Below, one piece after another: positions 59,670-64,000 of a stretch of DNA of 64,000 bases. How positions within the stretch are numbered: position 1 is the stretch's first letter; every line of letters begins with the position of its first letter. Source of the stretch: Chloroflexota bacterium (GTDB lineage: Bacteria; Chloroflexota; Anaerolineae; Anaerolineales; Anaerolineaceae); the NCBI GenBank assembly GCA_021825925.1, contig JAKAFP010000009.1:54446-118445 (forward strand), in the 5' to 3' direction. A program made the position numbers and the translations under genes. Below the pieces are notes generated by a model. It worked only from the letters and a program-made list of their open reading frames with translations. It was not told the origin of the DNA and made no database searches.

Positions 59670-60857
59670 TTACTTTCTCTGTTTGCGGGTTGCTACATCA
59701 AAGATCACTGCCGCTGCCAGAACAGCACCGCGGACAATGTATTGAAGCGAGATATCAATGCTCATCAGGTTCATACCACTGGAAAGTGACATCATGACCA
59801 GTGCGCCGATGAGGGACCCAACGACTTTACCCACACCACCGGCGGCTGATACGCCACCGACATAGGCGGCCGCAATGGCGTCCATTTCGAACAGGTTGCC
59901 AGCGGTAGTGGTCGCAGATTGCAGACGGGAAGCAAACAGGATGCCGGACAAAGCGGACAGCATACCCATTGACCCGAAAACGACATAAACGATTTTCTTG
60001 ACGCTGATGCCACTCAGTTCGGCAGCTTCAGGGTTGCCGCCGACGGCATAAATATGTCGGCCCAAAACTGTTTTTGAGGTAATGAAGTCGTAGACCAAAA
60101 CTACTACGAGCACGACCACCAGGGTCCACGAAATACCACGATAACCGGCCAAAACCCAGGTGATGTAACCGATGATGACAGAGATGAAAACGAGCTGCAC
60201 AATGAACATGTTCATGGGCAGAACTTCGAATTTGTAAGATTCCTGTTTTCTTCGGTTTCGAATGGTATTAATGACAAACAAGATGATGGTGATCAATCCG
60301 AGCAGGAGGGTGAATTTGTGAACGCCGGGGAGGAATGCATCCAGGCCGGGGATATCAGGAATAAAACCATTACCAATCGCATTGAAAACTGCGTCGGGGA
60401 TAATGATGGTGCCGGTACCCATGGTGACCAACAGGATGGCGCCGCGATAGATCAACCAACCGCCCAGTGAAGCCACAAAAGAGGGGATTCCCAATCTTGC
60501 GACCAAGGTGGCTGTAAACAAACCGGCGATAACACCCAGAATCAAGGTTGCGGGCAGCACGATGTAAACCGGCCAATGCCAGAACACCAACATGATGGCT
60601 GCGCAGGCGCCGAGGAAACCGGCAAGAAAACCAACAGAAAGGTCAATGTGGCGAATGACAATGACCAGGGTCATACCCACCGCTAAAACTGCAATATAGC
60701 CAGTCTGGTTTAGAAGGTTGACGATGTTCCTTGAGGACATGAAGACGCCCTTGGTCGTGATCGTAAAAATGGCCATGATCACAAACAAGGCGATATACAT
60801 GCCGTATTCACGAATATTGGCACGCAGAACTTTTTGTAAATCTTTTGCGAATGACAT
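59670..60857 (-). CDS. gguB: Monosaccharide ABC permease (GguB/XylH-like)
   Basis: 395 residues, about ten to eleven helices. YIAVLAVGMTLVIVIRHIDLSVGFLAGFLGA and LYRGAIL-type LIYRGAIL are marks of CUT2 permeases; GRHIYAVGGNPEAAELSGISVKKI is the conserved cytoplasmic loop that meets the ATPase; the end ISLQYIVRGAVLAAAVIFDV is typical. The extra central hydrophilic segment matches multiple-monosaccharide (GguB) and XylH proteins. AGGAGG precedes the ATG. Third gene of the operon. Confidence 0.9.
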   Translation of the reverse strand: MSFAKDLQKVLRANIREYGMYIALFVIMAIFTITTKGVFMSSRNIVNLLNQTGYIAVLAVGMTLVIVIRHIDLSVGFLAGFLGACAAIMLVFWHWPVYIVLPATLILGVIAGLFTATLVARLGIPSFVASLGGWLIYRGAILLVTMGTGTIIIPDAVFNAIGNGFIPDIPGLDAFLPGVHKFTLLLGLITIILFVINTIRNRRKQESYKFEVLPMNMFIVQLVFISVIIGYITWVLAGYRGISWTLVVVLVVVLVYDFITSKTVLGRHIYAVGGNPEAAELSGISVKKIVYVVFGSMGMLSALSGILFASRLQSATTTAGNLFEMDAIAAAYVGGVSAAGGVGKVVGSLIGALVMMSLSSGMNLMSIDISLQYIVRGAVLAAAVIFDVATRKQRK

Positions 60858-60867
60858 ACTGATCCTC

Positions 60868-62388
60868 CTAATCGGTGGCTAATTCCATAATTTTTTCTTG
60901 CGTTGCTTCTTCAATGGGTAATTCTCCAGTGATTCTGCCTGAAGAAACCACATACACTCTGTCACTCATGCCAAGAACTTCCGGCAATTCTGATGAGATC
61001 ATAATAATGCTCATCCCATTGGCGACCAGCGCGTTCATGATGGTGTAGATCTCAAATTTGGCGCCGACATCAATACCGCGGGTTGGTTCGTCAAGAATTA
61101 GTACATCAGGGTGTATGAACAGGTTTTTTGCGACAGAAACTTTTTGTTGATTACCACCGCTTAAGTTCATTACTTTTTGTTCAATCGAAGGTGTTTTAAT
61201 ATTCAAGGAGTCTTTGTACTCAGTGGAGATGTGAATTTCGTCAATCACATTCACGACACCGCGTTTGGAGATCTCTTTCAGGTTTGCCAATGTGATATTG
61301 GATTTCACGTCCTGGATCAGGATCAATCCATCACGTTTTCGGTCCTCAGTGACGTAGGCCACGCCATGTTTCAAGGCTTCACTGGTGTGATTAAAATGAA
61401 CCTTCTTGCCTTTGATATAAATATCACCTTTGGTATTAAAACCATCAGGGTTGCCATAGATGCTTTTGGCTAATTCTGTTCGACCAGAACCCATGAGGCC
61501 AGCAAAACCAACGATCTCGCCTTTTTTGATGTTGAAATTGATGTCTTTCAGAATGTCGCGTCCGACCAGGGGGTTGTACGCAGACCAGTTTTTGACTTCC
61601 ATGGTGACTTCATTACTGACTTTATGTTCGCGCTGAGGATAAATATTGTTGATCTCGCGTCCAACCATGTATTTGATCAGCAAATTTTCTTTGACTTCAC
61701 CCTTGGAAGCATCCAGGGTGCAAATGGTCTTTCCATCTCTCAAAACAGTAACTGTATCGGCAATTTTAATGACTTCTTTGAGCTTATGAGAAATCAGAAT
61801 GCAGGTAACACCCTGATGTTTCAATCCAAGTAATAGATTTAGTAAATTCTCACTATCCACTTCATTCAAGGCTGATGTGGGTTCATCAAGGATCAACAGT
61901 TTTACATTTCGGCTGAGGGCTTTGGCAATCTCGACCAACTGTTGTTTACCAACTCCCAATTCTTTAACTTTTGTTGAGGGATTCACTGACAAACCAACTT
62001 TTTTCAACACATCAGCAGCCTGTTGAATGGTCTCATTCCAATTGATGATCAAGCCTGATTTAATTTCGTTACCCAAAAAGATGTTTTCAAAAACTGTCAT
62101 CTCAGGAACCAGAGCCAGTTCTTGATAAATAATTGCAATGCCTGCCTGTTCACTACTTAAAGTGCCATTGAATTTCTTTAACTCACCATCAAAATAAATT
62201 CCACCTGAAAAAGAGCCGAAAGGATATACCCCGCTTAATACCTTCATTAAGGTGGATTTACCTGCTCCATTTTCGCCAACCAGACAATGTATCTCCCCTT
62301 CTTTGACTTGAAAGCTGACATTATCCAAGGCTTTTACGCCAGGGAATTCTTTGGTGATATTTTTCATCTCCAGAATTGGCGTATTCAT
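60868..62388 (-). CDS. gguA: Monosaccharide ABC ATPase, two cassettes (GguA/XylG-like)
   Basis: 506 residues with two ABC domains, as in CUT2 importers. First: GENGAGKSTLMKVLSG, ELGVGKQQLVEIAKAL, LLILDEPTSALN. Second: GLMGSGRTELAKSIYG, LSGGNQQKVSVAKNL, LILDEPTRGIDVG. The amino-terminal cassette carries the full catalytic set; the second has the degenerate Walker A usual in this family. 10 bp from the permease gene. It has its own promoter-like sequence upstream. Confidence 0.93.
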   Translation of the reverse strand: MNTPILEMKNITKEFPGVKALDNVSFQVKEGEIHCLVGENGAGKSTLMKVLSGVYPFGSFSGGIYFDGELKKFNGTLSSEQAGIAIIYQELALVPEMTVFENIFLGNEIKSGLIINWNETIQQAADVLKKVGLSVNPSTKVKELGVGKQQLVEIAKALSRNVKLLILDEPTSALNEVDSENLLNLLLGLKHQGVTCILISHKLKEVIKIADTVTVLRDGKTICTLDASKGEVKENLLIKYMVGREINNIYPQREHKVSNEVTMEVKNWSAYNPLVGRDILKDINFNIKKGEIVGFAGLMGSGRTELAKSIYGNPDGFNTKGDIYIKGKKVHFNHTSEALKHGVAYVTEDRKRDGLILIQDVKSNITLANLKEISKRGVVNVIDEIHISTEYKDSLNIKTPSIEQKVMNLSGGNQQKVSVAKNLFIHPDVLILDEPTRGIDVGAKFEIYTIMNALVANGMSIIMISSELPEVLGMSDRVYVVSSGRITGELPIEEATQEKIMELATD

Positions 62389-62425
62389 CCATTAACTCCG
62401 ACATTGAGGTTTGCTTGATTTTTTG

Positions 62426-62453
62426 ATTATACAGGGAATAGTGGTGAGTTCAA
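62426..62453 (-). promoter_or_regulatory. Possible internal promoter for the ATPase gene
   Basis: On the minus strand: TTGAAC (62453-62448), 16-base spacer, TATAAT (62431-62426), 38 bp before the start at 62388. It overlaps the hairpin below. Confidence 0.5.
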
Positions 62454-62468
62454 CCCACCACTATTCCC
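62434..62468. promoter_or_regulatory. 13-bp stem-loop after the sugar-binding protein gene
   Basis: GGGAATAGTGGTG (62434-62446) and its complement (62456-62468), loop of 9, between SBP stop and ATPase. No U-tract on minus strand. Probably raises SBP message level relative to the transporter. Confidence 0.7.
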
Positions 62469-62486
62469 GGGGAAACAGCTAAAAGA

Positions 62487-64000
62487 TCATTTTAATCCGG
62501 TGAATTTGTCAGCGGGCCAGTAGCCAGAGTCTACAATGGCGGCTTTGACATTCGCCTGATCAACAGTCACAACTACAGACGGTTTGGCGGGGACATCAAT
62601 AGTGCCATTGTTGTAGGTTGTGGTCTGGGGAGGAGTTTGTCCACCCAAGAAAGCCTGGGCAGCGCTGATGGCGTCGGCCACGAGGGTGCGGACGTCTTTC
62701 AACACGGTCATGGACTGTTTTCCGTCAATGATGTATTGAACGGAGGCGATCTCGGCATCCTGTCCGGTCACAATGTAGGATTTCACATCGGTATCGGCGC
62801 CAAAGGCATCGGCGATGGCGCGAGCGGTACCATCATTCGGTGCAAGGATGAAGACGTTGCCTTTATCGGCAGCGGTAGCCTTGGTCAGGTTGGATTCGGC
62901 CAGGTTCTTGGCGGTGTTGAAGTCCCAGTTGGTGGTGATTTGGCCAATGATCTTGCCCATTTCATCACGGGTGAGTTCAGCTTTTTCCTGAAGAGCAACA
63001 GCTTCGGAGGAGTTCTTGATGACGAAAGTGCCATCGGCGATCTTGGGTTGTAAGACAGCCCAGGCGCCCTGGAAGAACAAGAAAGCGTTGTTGTCAGAAG
63101 CGGCACCAGCATAGAGGTACAGGGGATTGCCGGTTCCAGTGGCTTTATCAACAAGGTATTGACCTTGAGCGGCACCCACGGCAACGGAGTCGAAGGTTAC
63201 ATAGTAATCAACGGCTTTGGTGTTGAGGATGAGGCGGTCGTAAGAGATGACTTTGATACCAGCAGCGGCGGCTTCTTCAGCGGCTGCGGCAGCGGCTGCA
63301 CCGTCTTGCGGGCAGATGATCAAGACTTTGATTCCCTTGGTGATCAGGGATTCAACGTTGGCTTTCTCTTTGGCGGAATCGCCCTGGCTGAAGAGGATCT
63401 CGACATCAACACCGGCTGCAGTGAAGGCGTCTTTGAAGCGAGTTTCGTCCTGGATCCAGCGGGGTTCGTCTTTGGTCGGCAAAACGATACCGACAGAACC
63501 GGCTACAGCAGGAGCTGCAGTTGCGGCGGCAGCACCCAAGCCAGTGAAGTTGTCAGCAGGCCAGTAGCCGGAATCCACGATGGCGGACTGTACATTGGCT
63601 TTGTCAACGGTCACAACTACAGACGGTTTGGCAGGGACATCAATCTTGCCATTGTTGTAGGTTGTGGTCTGGGGAGGAGTCTGTCCACCCAGGAAAGCCT
63701 GGGCAGCGCTGATGGCGTCGGCCACTAGGGTGCGGACGTCTTTCAACACGGTCATGGACTGTTTTCCGTCAATGATATATTGAACGGAGGCGATCTCAGC
63801 ATCCTGTCCGGTCACGAGATAGGATTTTACATCGGTATCGGCAGCGAATGCATCGGCGATGGCGCGAGCGGTGCCATCATTCGGTGCAAGGATGAAGACG
63901 TTGCCTTTATCGGCAGCGGTAGCCTTGGTCAGGTTGGATTCGGCCAGGTTCTTGGCGGTGTTGAAGTCCCAGTTGGTGGTGATTTGGCCAATGATCTTGC
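62487..64000 (-). CDS. Monosaccharide-binding protein (ChvE/XylF-like), two copies fused in frame, cut by window end
   Basis: 504 residues visible with no stop up to the window edge. It holds an almost complete copy (IVLPTKDEPRWIQDETRF ... YWPADKFTGLK, then stop at 62487) preceded directly by the end of another copy (ITTNWDFNTAKNLAESNLTK ... YWPADNFTGLG). The join is GLGAAAATAAPAVAGSVGIV, an Ala-rich linker like those after a lipobox. Period is 1044 bases (348 codons). The two copies are near-identical in DNA. Sugar-binding marks: GIKVISYDR, DSVAVGAAQGQYLVD, TGQDAEIASVQYI, KDVRTLVADA. Probably a lipoprotein; the start is beyond the window. Confidence 0.85.
   Translation of the reverse strand, partial: KIIGQITTNWDFNTAKNLAESNLTKATAADKGNVFILAPNDGTARAIADAFAADTDVKSYLVTGQDAEIASVQYIIDGKQSMTVLKDVRTLVADAISAAQAFLGGQTPPQTTTYNNGKIDVPAKPSVVVTVDKANVQSAIVDSGYWPADNFTGLGAAAATAAPAVAGSVGIVLPTKDEPRWIQDETRFKDAFTAAGVDVEILFSQGDSAKEKANVESLITKGIKVLIICPQDGAAAAAAAEEAAAAGIKVISYDRLILNTKAVDYYVTFDSVAVGAAQGQYLVDKATGTGNPLYLYAGAASDNNAFLFFQGAWAVLQPKIADGTFVIKNSSEAVALQEKAELTRDEMGKIIGQITTNWDFNTAKNLAESNLTKATAADKGNVFILAPNDGTARAIADAFGADTDVKSYIVTGQDAEIASVQYIIDGKQSMTVLKDVRTLVADAISAAQAFLGGQTPPQTTTYNNGTIDVPAKPSVVVTVDQANVKAAIVDSGYWPADKFTGLK

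Overview
The window looks like a piece of a chromosome, or of a metagenome-assembled genome, from an anaerobic or facultative Chloroflexota bacterium, most likely class Anaerolineae. That is inference from gene style: lipoproteins with a Cys lipobox followed by Ala/Thr/Pro-rich linkers, a NarL-type kinase with a periplasmic propeller, oligopeptide-type and monosaccharide ABC operons, Fe-S/flavin oxidoreductases, many small GNAT, SDR and methyltransferase genes, and AGGAG-type ribosome sites. I saw no rRNA, tRNA, CRISPR array or intact insertion sequence.

Layout. 1-1.2 kb: end of a membrane protein and a GNAT enzyme. 1.4-4.5 kb: a strikingly A+T-rich island with one 945-residue LRR-Roc-COR-TIR protein, the best candidate for an immune-like or anti-phage system. 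4.5-8.2 kb: hypB, a large Fe-S/flavin oxidoreductase and a HypA-like protein without its zinc ribbon. 8.3-16.2 kb: aldo/keto reductase, a zinc-site ArsR repressor divergent from an MFS transporter, DUF4037, a CorA-like channel with an altered GMN motif, a methyltransferase, and a DUF4143 ATPase behind a 21-bp perfect palindrome. 16.3-21.6 kb: an MDR reductase, small membrane proteins and an XRE regulator with a clear promoter and operator. 22-31.5 kb: hydrolases, acetyltransferases, ACT proteins, an SDR, a lone Flp pilin, a lipoprotein, an epimerase, and three gene remnants (two ACT, one possible integrase). 31.5-42.7 kb: GMC oxidoreductase, SDR, small proteins, two large exported proteins (one with LysM) and a PLP decarboxylase.

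42.7-46.6 kb is a three-gene minus-strand operon: an OmpR-type regulator with Glu in place of the phospho-acceptor Asp, a glutamate dehydrogenase homologue lacking two active-site lysines, and a PEP/pyruvate-binding protein without the phospho-histidine domain. All three look like altered versions of metabolic or signalling proteins. 46.7-47.2 kb holds a SWIM-type zinc protein behind a promoter, a 13-codon leader ORF and a terminator hairpin, the layout of an attenuator.

47.6-55 kb is an Opp/Dpp-type ABC operon (SBP, two permeases, two ATPases, a small membrane protein) whose binding protein seems to have its family-5 segments in permuted order. 55.6-59.6 kb is a propeller sensor kinase with its NarL-type regulator. 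59.7-64 kb is a monosaccharide ABC operon read towards them, whose binding-protein gene holds two near-identical copies fused in frame and runs off the window end. In both ABC operons the binding-protein gene is followed by a strong stem-loop without a U-tract.
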